Source: Typha latifolia | Taxonomy: Eukaryota > Streptophyta > Magnoliopsida > Poales > Typhaceae | Assembly (NCBI GenBank): GCA_019914945.1 | Contig: CM034102.1 | Location: forward strand, 12,823,501-12,887,500 | DNA: 64,000 nt | Reading direction: 5' to 3' | Part shown: piece after piece, positions 24,600-38,008 of the stretch | How the letters are laid out: each line of letters begins with the position of its first letter | Numbering within the stretch: position 1 is the stretch's first letter | Made by a program: the position numbers and the translations under genes | The notes under the pieces: generated by a model | Told to the model about the DNA's origin: nothing | The model's input: only the letters and a program-made list of their open reading frames with translations | The model's database searches: none

Positions 24600-25561
24600 A
24601 ACTGGGGTAGTGGGGTGCGACTTTACCGAACAGATTTTGTAATTTAATTACAAGTACTTTTTTTTAATTTAATATAATTTTATTATAATAGAGGGCACAT
24701 AATTTATATATTCTAATTCTATTATTATAAATTAAAATTTTAAATATAATTCAATTGTAAACGCTCAAAGTTTATCCTTTACTCATGTTTACAGTTAGAA
24801 ATTAAACACTGCAATTAAATTGTAAAACTTAATTAATATATTAAGTAATAATTTGTCTACATATATTATTTGACTACTCAAATAATTTAGTCAGAAAACT
24901 TACCCTTATAAATAGTGTATTTTGTGAAGAGATTGGAAGTTACTTTAATGGAGTAGAAAATTTGTTTTGATCCATGGATCAGATAAGAGAGAAAAAAATT
25001 TAAAAGACTGATTTATTCTTGAGAAGTGAAAGGGGTGATCAATACTTTCAGTCAATTTTATAGAAATATCATAGAATTTCAATTGTTAGATAAGGAGAGA
25101 GAATTAGATGTTAGTATTGACATGCTGAGTTATGGTCCAGAGAGAGGCTTGGACTTCTACCTAATAGCTTAAATTCCCCTTCATTCTCTCTCTAATTCTG
25201 TCAATTGAAGTGCCATTTGCTTAAACGTTATCTATTAACAAAGAATTCCAGTGCAAAGGTAAGGTTTTGTAACCCAGAAGGAGAGAGATGGACAAGAGGT
25301 AACATGAAGAGTAGGCGCAAAGGCCGCCCAATGGGTTTGGGAGGGAGGAGTATTTTAACAGATAAGTAATGGAAGGACTATTTTAACTATTTTTTAATAA
25401 TTTGGAAGGGTCACTCAGTAAAAAATAAAAATAAAAATAATAAAAAATAAAAAACAAGTGAGAGGATGAGAATAAAAAAGAACCACAGTTTTAGAGGGTG
25501 AAAGTGTATGTATCCCTTTTTATTCCATTCCCTCCATCTTTACCTCTTTACTACTACATTG

Positions 25562-25593
<32 letters not shown>

Positions 25594-25689
25594 GCCCAAG
25601 AAGAGAAAAGAGATACATTCTCGCAATGCCATGCAAGGCGATTTTATTTATCCGCAATCAAACTAAGGACATAAGCACATCAACCTTCA
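24600..25689. other. Intergenic region between NAA20 and LOX
   Basis: AT-rich, no gene. It holds a segment at about 24965-25050 (GGATCAGATAAGAGAGAAAA, then ACTGATTTATTCTTGAGAAG) that recurs in CPS intron 6 at about 4108-4180, so it is a dispersed repeat. A TA microsatellite lies at about 25567-25593. The NAA20 promoter must lie to the left of about 24900; no clear TATA box was found. Confidence 0.6.
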
Positions 25690-25695
25690 TTTATT
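25690..25695 (-). terminator. Candidate poly(A) signal of LOX
   Basis: AATAAA on the minus strand, about 50 nt past the LOX stop codon. Assigned by position; plant polyadenylation signals are loose. Confidence 0.4.
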
Positions 25696-25743
25696 CGACT
25701 CCTCTCCATCTTACTAGTAATTACCTCTTCCCATCCATTCCAA

Positions 25744-28700
25744 TCAAATGGAAACACTGTTAGGTATCCCCTTACCCGTGAGCCCAACTCCACTGGTTGG
25801 AAAGAGCAAGGTGTAAGGCATCTTAACCGGCCCATTCCTATTCTTGAGGCTCACATCCTTGTTCCTCTCGATAATATCATTCTCAACCTTACCCAACGTT
25901 GTCCTGAACTTCTCCAACGCCTGCAACGCCTTCTGGTCCGTAGTCCACTCCGGGCTATCCCTCTGCCCGAGGTAGACCTCGTCCGAGGAGTGCGTCGACA
26001 AGATCTCGATCAGCGACACGCCGAGAATGGTCTGTAGTTGGCTCGTGATGCTGGATAGGAACACCTTGTCGGGATTCTTCTCCAGCTCAGCGTACTCGGC
26101 CGTGCCGGGCTCTGGCATGAAACGCCGGCTTACGGTGGGGCGGTTGGGGAGGTAGCCGGCGTAGGGGTACTGGCCGAAGTTGACGGCGGCGTGGAGGGCG
26201 GAGGCCACCCAGATGATGGTGTTGCATGTGTGGGTGAGCTCCGAGACCGTCTGCATCTTGGGCCACCATGGCTCGTCCTTCTTGTCGCCGTGCCCGACCT
26301 CGCGCACTTCCTTCCACCACGCCTGCAGCTCCACGTCGGCCTGGACGGCGGCGTCGGTGGGGTAGTAGATCGCGCAGTAGTCGGTGACCCAGGTCTTGAT
26401 TGCGAACCAAATTGAGAGGCCGTCGACGGCGTAGGGGTAGTCCTCGATCAGAAGACGAAGGTCGTCCGGACGTTCTGGGTTCCCCACCATGACTCCTCTG
26501 CAGCAATAGGCCAGATTTAGATACTCTCTCTCTCTTATCTCTTTGGCCAAAAAAAAAAAAAAAAACTCTGTTTCGTCACTTTGATGTGTTGTTAATTATA
26601 TAGGACGATGGAGTCCATACCTTTTGATGAGATCGGCGGGAAGGCCTTGTTCCATGAAGTTCCAGCTCTTGTAGACCTTGGAAGACATCTCCATGGCGTA
26701 CTTAGAAGGAAAGACCGTCAACTCGAGGATGCCGCCGGCGTTGATCAATGTCTGACGAGCCAAGGCGTTGATGTTCATCGTGTCACGGTAGTGCGGGCTC
26801 AGAAGCTTGTAGATCGGATGGAGTTGGCTCAGTTGCCGGTTCGTCGCGATCACGAATGGCTCCATCGTCGCATGGGTATTCAACCTATAATTTTTATTTA
26901 AAAAAAATCATATATCTACAAATAATTGTGAGATAGATTATGAGTGGAATCTGTTACTTATATATATATATATATATATATACCAGTGGCTGATGAGCTG
27001 GTGGACGCCGGAGTCGTTGACGGTGGCGTAGGCCTTGGCCAACTGCCAAAGGGATTCATCCACCCCTGTCTGAGATGGAGTGAAGACTTTGCTCACTGCA
27101 CCATGCTGTTCTCCGTCCGGGTGTGGCAGGCTGAGCTCAATCGCCAAGGGCTTGAGAGTGGAGTCATCTTGCAAAAACAGCACGGTTCTGGTTGCATATA
27201 TCTTGTTGGAAGTAGTAGTGTTTATGCGGTTCAGGTATGGAATCAAGGTGTCATGGTGATCCAAGATGAAGAGTCTCTTATCCTCCAAAGCCTACACAAA
27301 CATGGGTGATTCGAAGTTATATAAGCAATATAAAAGCAACTTCAAATCAATTCACTTACAGCTAACTGAATTCGTTTATGAAATATACCTTATCAACAGT
27401 TCGACCACCTAAGTTCTTCTCAATCTGAGCTGCTGTTATTGTGCTGTTCTGGTTGCCATACAAGCTCGAATCAAGTTTGCTCTTCGGAGGGAATTCCTCC
27501 AGTCGTCGGATGATCAAAGGATTCACGCCGGCGAGCATTTCTCGCGCGAATTCTTCGTCGGTTCTCCAAGCCCATTCATCCTCTACAAATTCAAACAAAA
27601 TTAAAATCACCAGTGTACTACTAATGCATGCTTATGTTCTTGAAACATGGATAGTAATTAATTAATTACTTTGGATGACTTGAGGCTTGGGGAGCTTGAG
27701 CAAGCGTTGGTTGCCTTCAGTGCGTAGCAGTTCCTTGATCATCTCAAAAGGGATTTTTTCTCTGAGCTCGTTAAGGAGGGGGATATTTGGAACAGGGAAG
27801 CCTCCCTCGTAGAGCTTAAGGATGTCCTCGAAGGAGTCGAATTCGTTAGGGGTGCCATTGAAAATTCCATCAAGGATGGGGAGAACGGACTGGGCCAGAG
27901 CTTTGATGGCGTAGGTGAGGAAGTCGGCCATCTTCAGGTGTCCAAATCGCTCATCTCGAGGCACGTAGATGTCCAAGCTCAGCAATGGAAGTCGGCTCTC
28001 CGAGTTGGGATCTGTTCTCCAAGGAGTAAACACGGCGCAGTATTAGATAATAATTGCCGATTTTTCTAACTTATGACAAGATTAGTTTGAGGGAAGGGTC
28101 AAAGTTAAGTTGGTCGGACGATACGTTGATATCCAAATATCCAATACGAATTCATATCCGATTTTCTTGGATAATCTATAAAAATAAAATAATAGTATTT
28201 AAAACAATAATGGTATATTTACGTAGTTTCAAATATTTTGAAAATACGTGCTATTAAATCTATTTTTATTTTTTCCATAAATCTATAATCTACTTTTAAT
28301 AGTTCTTAAGCAAAAAAATATGGTTTAATCTGAACATAATATAAAATATATATATATATATATATAATAGTATAGTAGATTAGTTTTTTAATATAAAAAA
28401 GTCTTAAGAGTTCTAGTTTGGTCCAAAACTTGAGTCAGTAGCCATGTTTCTTTTCAAGTTGCAAGATAGGACAGTCCATGCCAATCTTGTCCTCCTAAGG
28501 GATACATAAGTCAATCAAATTAATTTGTGTTATATTATGACTTTTTGATCAAGATGTAGTCATGGTTTTTGTGCATCTTTTGGTTTCACATCTCACAATT
28601 ATAAAATGATTAGATCTATTGTCTTATGTGATAAAACACAACTCTGGAATTTAAAATTTTAAGGTATAGTAAACTAGTTAAAAATAAAAATAAAGTCTAA

Positions 28701-29428
28701 ATGGTCCTAGTAGACATGTTTCTTTTCAAGTTGCAAGATAGGACAGTCAGTCCATTCACAAGACAACCAAATTAATTTGTATTATATTATGACTTTTTGA
28801 TCAAGATGTAGTCATGCTTTTTGTGCATCTTTTGATTTCAGATCTCACAATTATTGAACAATAAAAAAAAATACTGGATATGAATTGTTTTTCAGTATAT
28901 ATATTATAATAGGTCTAGTAGGTTATACTTCTCGGATAAGAATGGTTATAGGAAGATGATATATACCTTTCTTGGAGGCCGGTCGGCCGGTCTTTCCACG
29001 CCGAGGGTACGGGTATTCGGTAGATCCCCCGAGAACCGGTCGAGCCAGTGACGCCTTCTGATCAGGATTACCTAGGTCATTGTAGTATGCATAGTTATAT
29101 ACTCGGTCCCATTCTTGCAGCTGCCCTGAGACATAGTCTCCTTTGAGGTGATAAAGTTCATCTTCTCTGTATGGTAGCAGAGGACCTGGCGTGTTTGATT
29201 TTAGATAGGTCTGCAATAATTAATAATAAATTTTGTTAACAAAGACACTAAATTAATAATTATTATATATATATATATATATATGTATATATTTGGTCAA
29301 TTACTCGGCCTCTTCAAACTTTGATACTTGCATGCGTTCTCCTGCATATTTGGCTTCATATTTACAAATTTTAATTATACATTAAGGATTTGCAGAATAT
29401 AGACACTAATAAAAGAAGGGGATTTTAG

Positions 29429-29472
<44 letters not shown>

Positions 29473-30484
29473 ATATTTAAAGGGCGTAAAGAAGAAGACA
29501 TTCTCTTTATGTATATATAACTAACTCCATTATACGTGATTAATCTTCAAATATTTAAAACGTCATCAGTTGAAAGGAAACTTCTTATAAGTAGATATAC
29601 ATAACCATTAGCATTTCTAATTTACTCGTTGGCCTCCACCAACCAGCCAGAGTATATGTTATATATATATATATATATATGACTGACTGGACTTTTGTAC
29701 TTTTCTCAGAGAGTCAAAAAGATTCACTCGGAAAGAATAATCAACGCGTGCTTTAGACGCAAAGACTAAGTCTTAAATGCTGATAATAGAAGACGAAGAC
29801 GAAGAAGAAGAGATGTAGATGTAGATGTAGATGTAGATGTAGATGTAGATGTTAAAATGAATATACTACTCACACTGTTGGCGAAGAAGATGCGATCGTA
29901 CTTGTACTTCTCCACCGGATAAACCCAAGAGTTGCAGACGAAGTGCATTCTTCCCTTGCCGGGGAAATTCTCTATAGTGATGGTCTTCAGGAAGAACTCG
30001 GAGGAGTGGTGGTTCTTCACTATGATCGCCCCTGGAATCCCCTGCTTCTCCTCCCAACGGAACGTCAAACTGTACTTCGACTCGCCGGCGGCGATCGCCT
30101 TCAAGATCGACACGTAGTTCTCCAAGTACGCCGGTGGTCCTACCACTCCTCGGTTCCCGTTATCTGCATCAAAACACAAAACAAAAAAGCTGATCACCTC
30201 TTTGCCTCTTCTCATGCCCTGTTTAAATTAGATAGAATAAACCAATCATGGGCATCGGCGGAGGAGGGTGGGCGGGCTTTCTTACTGGGGTCGCCGACGG
30301 TGGCGCTGACGAGCTGGAGGGAGATGCCCTGGCCGAGGAGCTCGCCGATGTTGTCGATCACGTTGGCGCCGAAGTCATTGAAATCGAGGACATTTTTCTT
30401 CATCAAGACCACCGTCGCCTTGACCGGCACGGTGCCCTTAATTCCTCCGATGACATTGCCGACAATATTGCCGATGCCAATCAT
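25744..30484 (-). CDS. LOX: Linoleate 9S-lipoxygenase, 8 exons
   Basis: Inserts oxygen into linoleic/linolenic acid to form 9-hydroperoxides for the oxylipin pathway. Exons: 30286-30484, 29874-30163, 28967-29210, 27670-28011, 27389-27582, 26984-27291, 26621-26884, 25744-26497. Phases agree; 864 aa, the usual type 1 length. The N-terminal PLAT/C2-like domain (about 1-165) has no transit peptide, so it should be cytosolic. Iron ligands are all present: His525 and His530 (ISHWLNTH), His716 and Asn720 (ALHAAVNFG), and the C-terminal Ile864. Thr582-Val583 (LTVFPSKY) is the residue pair typical of 9-lipoxygenases, unlike 13-lipoxygenases. Arg733 and the Ala-type stereo position fit a 9S enzyme. Intron 3 holds a direct duplication. 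The paralogue number cannot be given. Confidence 0.96.
28439..28855 (+). repeat. Direct duplication in LOX intron 3
   Basis: About 165 bp at 28439-28606 recurs, with a small deletion, at 28711-28855. Shared blocks include TTTCTTTTCAAGTTGCAAGA, GACTTTTTGATCAAGATGTA and TCTCACAATTAT. About 100 bp separates the copies. Noncoding. Confidence 0.75.
29430..29471. repeat. (TA)n microsatellite in LOX intron 2
   Basis: About 20 TA units. Smaller TA arrays occur nearby at about 29263-29284 and 29660-29680, and in other introns (26958-26982, 28348-28367). Confidence 0.9.
29812..29852. repeat. (GATGTA)n hexanucleotide array in LOX intron 2
   Basis: Nearly seven perfect units, preceded by a degenerate GAAGAC/GAAGAA tract. 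It starts about 20 nt inside the intron from the exon 2 donor. Confidence 0.9.
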
Positions 30485-30568
30485 ATTTCTCTCCCTAGCT
30501 AATTAAACTTTGCAGAAGGAGTAATAAGAAGAAGGATGGATGAGTAATATAGAGATGGTAGGGGGGGC

Positions 30569-30576
30569 TATTTATA
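30569..30576 (-). promoter_or_regulatory. TATA box of LOX
   Basis: TATAAATA on the minus strand, about 85 nt upstream of the start codon, followed by a C-rich run. Transcription would start near 30540, giving a 5' UTR of about 55 nt. Confidence 0.65.
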
Positions 30577-30599
30577 ATGCTAGTAAGTGATGCTCTTCT

Positions 30600-32694
30600 A
30601 TTTTTATATCCATGTAGATATATTATTTTTTTTAAAAAAAACCCTACTCGGATAGATATTAATTAATCCTTTCGTGCTATCCACGTGATATTTAATTTAG
30701 TGCAAACTTCTGTACTTATCACGTGACAATTGTCCCATGTTTGTTCCCACTTCCCATATATATATATATATATATATATATTGAGGTTAAAATATATTTT
30801 ATAATCTTGCACTTATATTTAAAAAATATTTTAAACTGAGTCCTTATACTTATTAATCATTTGACGATATTATCTAAAAAATTTGCGTATTTTGTACGGC
30901 AAATATGAACGAGTATTTTGATTATTTTAACAGAAATTAAAATGTTTATTTTAATAATAAATTTAGAGAAGAGTTTTTAAAATGGAGGGAACACGTTACC
31001 TCATCTGGAAGGATATATAGTGAGACTTTTTATAGGATTATTTATGACGAGTAATGAATGCGGAAGGTGAGGAGGTGTTACCGATGGTGGAAAGTGAAAA
31101 AGGAAAGTGACAATTCTACTTTGTTTATGGATCACTTTCTAGGAGAGTGATAAATTTATGGAAGGCGAATGGTTTGTTATATGTCTCATTCTATAATTAA
31201 TTACAGAAAATTGTATATGATACCCTAGATTTTGAATATATGATGAATAAAGTATGTTTTATTATTCTGAAATAACTTAGAGATAAATTAAACACTGATA
31301 TTTAATAAAGTAAGAGTTAAAATTAAGCTTCTAAAACAGTATTCAAATATTGAATCCAAAAAATTAATGGATTCAAAGTTACTGTTGTTTAATTTTTAAA
31401 CTGGATTGAATAACGCTAAAATAACTCAAATACTCATATCATGTTTGTTAAAAAAAAATACAAATTTTTTAAAATAATGCAGCTAAATATTCGTACATTT
31501 TATATAATTGAGCCATGTTCTTGAAAAGATGAGGAGTTAAAACAAAAGGTAATGGAGGAGTTTAATCAAAAGGTTGAGAAGAAACAAACAAAAGGAGGGA
31601 TACAGAGAGAATAATGGTGAAAAGAAGAGGACTATGTATATATAAGTAGGGAATTCCACAAGTAGGCTGGAAACGCAACAAAATTGGAAGTTAATAAAAG
31701 AAAATTGAGAAGTTTTATCTTTGAATGTTTGAATTAAGCAAGCAATTTGAGAGGCTAAAAAAAAAAATCTCAAGTTGCTTCTATTCCTGGGACACTTTTT
31801 TTTTATTTAAAAAAAACAATAAAAAGCATTGGAAGCAGCAATCATCATCAGAATAATTTATGTCAAGTTGGGGTTTATGCTTTATTAAATTATTAATGTT
31901 TAGGAACTTACCATAAAGTTTTTTTTTTTACTGTAGATGAGAGATATATTTTAATTAATAATAGACTTACAATCTTAGAGAGCTCTGCTAGTGCTAGGGT
32001 GCAGGTCCTTTCCTTATCTGGTCCCGACGACTTTCCACACTCTCGATTTGTCTCGTCCCAAGGGATTTTTACGGTGGCCACCATTTCACCTCCCTCATCA
32101 CTGTCTTCTTCAAAGTTTCGATCGATCTTCGTCGGTCAGTGCTTTGTCCCCCATCCTTCTTCCTTCTAGCTTTATTTGTTATTCTCTAATTTCCACCTAA
32201 TCCGTTGTCATAGATCTCCCCACCACCATCGGATTCGTTCCTCCCCATCCACCTCACCCTAGCCCGGCCTTTTGCTCCAGCTCTGTCGGGATCTGCTAGT
32301 CTCCACTGCCTCCACCGTCACCAACCTCCCTACCATCGGATTCGTCCCCCTCCTCCTAACACAGTATCTTCATCGCCATGCTACCCACACAGTATCTTCC
32401 TTGCCACAGTTGACTGTAGCCTTTCTCACTTCGCCGCTCCTCATCTTTGTTGTCCTTGATGCCTTGCCACATCATCCTCCCTTTGCTTCGACGATAGTTG
32501 TTGTCCATGCTGACCTTTATTTTCTTACTAGTTTCCTTGGGGTAACTAGATTGCTTCAAGATCCTCTCGGTTTATGTTAAAGCTACGATTAGTTAACTTT
32601 ATATATGTATTATCGGTATTGTCTCATTTATATCTTGTTCACTCATTGAGCTTGATATTTGTTTCTTCATATTATGCCGGTAGATGGGCTGCTT

Positions 32695-32730
<36 letters not shown>

Positions 32731-33772
32731 CTTATATGAACAAGATGAACCAAAGTAGCAAGAATTGGTATACATTATTAACCCAAAAACCTTCTAGTAA
32801 TTTGAGATTTTTATACAAGTATCAAGGCTTGCTTTAGTGGGATTGCCTTCTCTCCTATTTTGGATAGAAGAATAAGAGAAAAACTAAGATGAGGGAAATT
32901 GTCTTCTTTCCTGTTTGAATGAAATTTTTTAAGAGATTATCCTCTTTTTTCTTTTTTTTTCTCTTTTTAATCTCCTAATCTCTATATCCCAACACAGCTT
33001 CTCATGCTCTTCTATAATAATCGTTCTACCTCATTAAAAATTGGTACAATTTCTCTTGTTTTTGACCAAGCAAGAGGGTTGTAAATTGTTTTTGACTAAG
33101 TCCATAGTTTCAAGATAAGGTTCTTCTACAATAATCTTCCTACCTCATTAAAAATTGGTACAAAAAATCTTAAGATGAGGAAAGACTAAACTTCTAGCTG
33201 GCAAACCCACCTACTTTGTTCCTCCTTGTCAAACTAAATAAATAAATAAATAAAAATCCTTATCTGTGAACAATTTATTCATTTAGAGAGATCACGTTTT
33301 AATGAGTTTTGAACCAAAACACGCCTCCTTAGAATTATTTTTAATATAGTTTTAGTCCATTCATAATTTTTTTATTAAAAATAGTCTATTCTATCATATT
33401 ACAAGTCAATCTCTTCAACAATTTTACCATTTATAAAAAGAGCCGAACAATTCAATACTTTATTAAAAGAAAAAAAAAATATTAAAGCATTGACTACTCA
33501 TCATGTAAACTATCTAAATATCCAAACAACTCAATGGTTTCACTAAAGCAAGATAAAACACATCTCTTTCTTTCTTCCCATCATAATTTTTATTTTTAGA
33601 CCTCTGTAATAGATAATATTTTATACCATTTTTTGGGTTAAAAAACTCAGTTTTAGTGGGATATTTTATGGGCTTGTGAGAAGTCGTAGCTACTTAAATT
33701 ACCATGCATCCCACCTACTCCATGATCCACGAGGTGTGCTTGAGATAAGGATAGACTCCACTATTCTATTAC

Positions 33773-33836
<64 letters not shown>

Positions 33837-35390
33837 ACAAGACGTACAATTATTAAATTTGCAGATGTGACACGGTACGTGAAATTTAATAATATGTGAC
33901 CACCAACCAGAAGGATAAGATTTGATTCCATATGATTTAAATCGTGTGCGTTTTTCTTTTTGGTTCTAAAATTATCACGTGCTTTTCTGGATCACGGACT
34001 AGGTATAGACTCAATTATTTTATTAGGTAGCACATTGATCACCCATCTGGGATAGTACCCCCCTCTAAAATCTAAATTTGATATTTATTTTGCTAATTAA
34101 TTATGTGATTTGTTGTTGATAAAATTAAATAATTCTAGAGATATTATTCTTTTTACTATGTTTGACAAAGAGTTGGCCTAAAAGATAAAATTATTAAGTT
34201 GCATTTTAATAATATACATGTATATAATGTTAATTTAGAGGTGATTATTAACCTCTCTTGCGTTAAGACTTACGAGCGAGAGGATAGAAAGATAATATCC
34301 TCAAAAGAGAGTTACAATAGACCGCGAGGTCGTACTCTGTTCAGAATGTTCACCAATAGCAATGAATCAGGATTCCACGACCAAATGAGAGATGCTGCCA
34401 CAAGTGTTGAACGATAACACCCAAAACAATTGGCAATAATATCAAGGTTTATTGGGACGGAAAAAAAAAAGAGGGGGAGGGAGGGGGACCGAGTCATATA
34501 GTACTCATAAATAAGTGCTATGGTTCAGTCCAAACTACCAGCAGTGGCTTCCAAATATTATTAAAGAAGGCCCCACATTTCACGATCGAAATTATAAGCG
34601 ATAAGGTTGAGAAAGGTTATATATATAACTCTAAATACTATATATTTCACGTGTAAAATGCATCTCGAGATTCACGAGGGTGTTTCTGACGTTGGGTAAA
34701 AGGAAAAAAAGTAAGACGATGACGATGTCCAGATTCACGAGGTAGGGGACTAACTCTAAAGGGCAGTACGAATGAGAGAGACTGAGAAAAGGTAGGCATT
34801 CAATTGGTGAAGTAGATCATAGATGTTAGATTCGTTTATTTATCATCCAATAAAGTAGATTCCGCATGCTAATGAGGTCCCCGTGCACAATAAATTATCT
34901 ATGCATGTCACCGATATTTTAGATAATTTCACTTGGATTATTTTCCACCAACATCTTATATATAAAATTAGTAAACCATATATATATATTTATATACATA
35001 CCCTTCAAAACTTACCATTTTTGCCGGAATACTTTTCTAGTTTATGTTTTATAGCTATACGTTAGAATTTGAACCATTTAATTTTTAATAGATAAAAAAG
35101 GCAGAGATGTCTTTAATCAAGAGTAATGCATGCAAAACACAATTGAAGGGTTTTTTTTAAAAAAATCTTTGAAATGTATTAAAATTAAGTGTTGGTTAAC
35201 TTTTATGAGTACCATGAAAGGAAGCAAAGATTTTTCAGATGTATCAATAAAAGAAATTAAGTATTTTGAGAGTCATGTGAATGTACAGATATCAACTTTA
35301 GAGGGATGTACAGGTAAATAAGAGATTTTAGAATGGTTATACATAAAAAAAAAATTCTATAGAAAAAAAAAATATTATTTAGATAAAAAA
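30600..35390. other. Intergenic region, LOX side
   Basis: No convincing gene. It is AT-rich with TA arrays at about 30757-30781, 32697-32727 and 33779-33831 (the longest, about 25 units). A pyrimidine-rich block at about 32000-32540 contains a repeated CCACCATCGGATTCGT phrase and opens short frames that match nothing I know. A direct repeat pair (CCTCATTAAAAATTGGTACA at about 33030 and about 33144) lies nearby. The LOX promoter is at the left edge. Confidence 0.6.
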
Positions 35391-35394
35391 CTCA

Positions 35395-36215
35395 CTTGGT
35401 TTTTGATTTAATAAGTCCGGGTTACTTTCGGTTTCACTTGCAGCTTTTGTCTTACTTTTTTTTTTCTTCTAATTTTATCCTTTTTATTATTTAGTGTCTC
35501 ATTAAATATTGACATGACACTATAAGAGAGAGAGAAATGATCGGTAATCATCATCTTTAACTTCTTCTTCTATCTCTTAATTCTTTATTTTTTATATAAA
35601 TTTATAATCGCTCATTAATTAATAAAATAAGAGACTAATTAGAGATAGTTTAAAATGTGAATTTTTGTCAGAATTTTATACTTAAACTATGAATTCTTCA
35701 TTTCGCCGTATATATATTTTGAATATGAAGAAACTATAAATAATAAAGTCAATCTAATATTACAAGTAAATTATAATATATACTTAAAAAATATAAATTA
35801 TTGTCAGAATTTCATATTTAAACTACGAATTTCTTGTCAAATTTTTTGTTTCACTGTAGATAAATTTTAAATATGAAGAAATTCTATATACAAAAGTTCT
35901 AGATCATGATGTCATATCTTAAACTATCTCTAATTAATCTCTTTTTTATTAATTAAAAAAAGATTAGAGACTTGCATAAAAAAAGAAAGGATTAAGAGAT
36001 AGAAAAAGGAGCACTAGAAGAAGAAGAATTAATGAAGTAGAAGATGAAGAAGAAAATTAGTACTGATCATTTCTCTCTTTTATAGTGTACCAATAATATT
36101 TAATAAGACACTAAACGACAGAAATAATAAAATTGAAAGAAAGAAAAAAAGCTTCAGGTACAAGAGAAATCGACTCGGTCTTGCAAAATCAAAAAAGAAA
36201 TAGATTTTGGTTGCA
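35395..36215. mobile_element. Long-arm foldback element (about 820 bp)
   Basis: The left arm (about 35395-35655) and right arm (about 35925-36215) are inverted copies, roughly 260-290 bp each. Paired blocks include TTTAGTGTCTCATTAAATAT with its inverse ATATTTAATAAGACACTAAA, and AATTAGAGATAGTTTAAAAT with ATCTTAAACTATCTCTAATT. The centre has two direct copies of a TGTCAGAATTT-TAAACTAYGAATT unit. No transposase ORF. Probably a non-autonomous element of Mutator or foldback type. Confidence 0.75.
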
Positions 36216-36364
36216 AATAACGCTCACATTAGTGTCTTTTTTCTAACTTTTTTCAATCAAGTCATGTCATACATTGTACCTTATGCCGAGAAAGAATCCA
36301 CATTCCAATATATTTGCAAATTGCTCCTCCTTTTCAATTATATTTGTAAAACCTTACTCTTAGC

Positions 36365-37195
36365 CCTGTTCACATGAGGAATAGTAATAGTTTTATTTCA
36401 AAATAAATCTTCTTATTCCGGTATAGTAAATAAATAACTTAGCTTCTCCTAATATATTAATTCATCATTTTCTCTCATCTTATTTTATAAAATATTTAAA
36501 AAATAATTGATAATAACCTATAATTACTATTATTGCTCATAGATTATACATCACTTAATTATACTACTCAACTACAATTGAGATTCATTTTCTCTCCTCT
36601 CTCTTTTCTTTCGATAAATAATTATGTCACATAAATACATATGATATTCGTACTATAACAAAATACAATTGCCAAGCACTGCATAGCTATATGTCCGCAC
36701 TACCAAGCATTACATGGCTATATGTCCGATATCCGCACTATCACACACTACATCACTATATGTCTGCACTGTTATGCACTACATGAATATATATTTGCAT
36801 TATCACTTATTACATAGTCATATGTCCGCATTGTCACTCACTACATAACTATATATCCGCACTACCATATATTTGTCCAAGTGCGGATATATAGAGCATT
36901 TCAAATCCCCATTGATAATAAAACATATTACTTTAAATCAAATCAAAAGTATTTTTATCATTTGGTATAAAACATCACCAATTCTCAGTACAAATTCACT
37001 ATCTCTAATATTTTAATATCACTTTTATGTCATATTAAATATAATTATTATGCCTTATATTAATATTCAACTAAAAAATATAATAGCTTATACTGTCATT
37101 AGCTCTTTTTTTTCTAGTATTAAAAATTATAATACTTATTTTAGAATTTATCTTATTCCACAAGTTTTCATTGTATTTTTATTTTATTCTTGAGT
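36365..37195. mobile_element. Possible larger MITE containing a minisatellite
   Basis: The segment starts CCTGTTCACATGAGGAATAG and ends near TTTATCTTATTCCACAAG. It has AT-rich flanks resembling the 15.4/45.9/53.7-kb MITE family (AAATCAAATCAAAAGTATTT, TTTATGTCATATTAAA). The central part is the array at 36673-36894. The assignment is tentative. Confidence 0.35.
36673..36894 (+). repeat. Minisatellite, about 36-45 bp unit
   Basis: Five to six diverged units carry CACTACATRRCTATATGTCC followed by GCACTRYCA. The last unit is followed by an inverted piece (GTGCGGATATATAG). Noncoding. Confidence 0.75.
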
Positions 37196-38008
37196 GACCT
37201 ACCCTTGTTTACAATGATCCAATACCATTTTATAGTGATATTGTAACAGAACCACCTAAAGGCATCATTTTTAATTAAAATTAAAGGTCATTATAGTTAA
37301 TTTATTGAAATATATATGAATTAGCTTTTCGATTATGAGGCCATGAGGGGGTCAATTAGTATAATAAATAGATTTGCACCTTGCATATATCTTAAGTCAT
37401 GAATTAAATCTTGAAAATAATCACTTTAAAAATTAAAACTTTAAAAACCGTTCTAGAAGATATCTTTGGAACAAAGTAACTCTTACAGAAATATAAATAA
37501 AATAATTCGCAAACACATGAGCTTTTCAACAAGCTAGGCATGGTAGTTAGGTTAGCATAAATTACATATGGTTGGGGGGTATAAATGAGCTGAGCATGAG
37601 CAAGATGGGCTTAGCTCAGCTTGTTTACTGAATTTTTCCGGTTCGAGCTCAACTCTTCTCCAACTTGATGAGGCTCAAGCTCAGGTCAACAACTCGATGG
37701 GAGAGCGGAAAAGGCAAATGGGAAAGGCAAATGTTGTCAGAGATGTTCTTCTCAAGGTAGGTGGTGCGCATCACAGCTGGGGATAAGGGAGAAGGTTTAT
37801 TTGGGTTTGCAGTCGAAAAAGTGGAATAGATGGATGAGGTGGACGGATATCGATGAGGCGACATAGGTGATCTAGGTGGGAGGATTTGGGGGCCAAGCTT
37901 CTAGTTACTTATTAAAACAAAACCCATTTGATAATTTCCTAAAACAATACAAAAAATAAAGTATTTAAGAAGAAAAAAAAACTCAAAGGAACAGCGAAAA
38001 AAGAGAAC

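Noticed and set aside
26087..26506. Arg-rich 139-codon ORF on the minus strand
   Set aside because: A shifted-frame shadow of the GC-rich last LOX exon.
2112..30484. CPS and LOX near each other as a biosynthetic gene cluster
   Set aside because: They act in unrelated pathways, lie on opposite strands with NAA20 between them, and no P450, transferase or kaurene-synthase-like gene is present.
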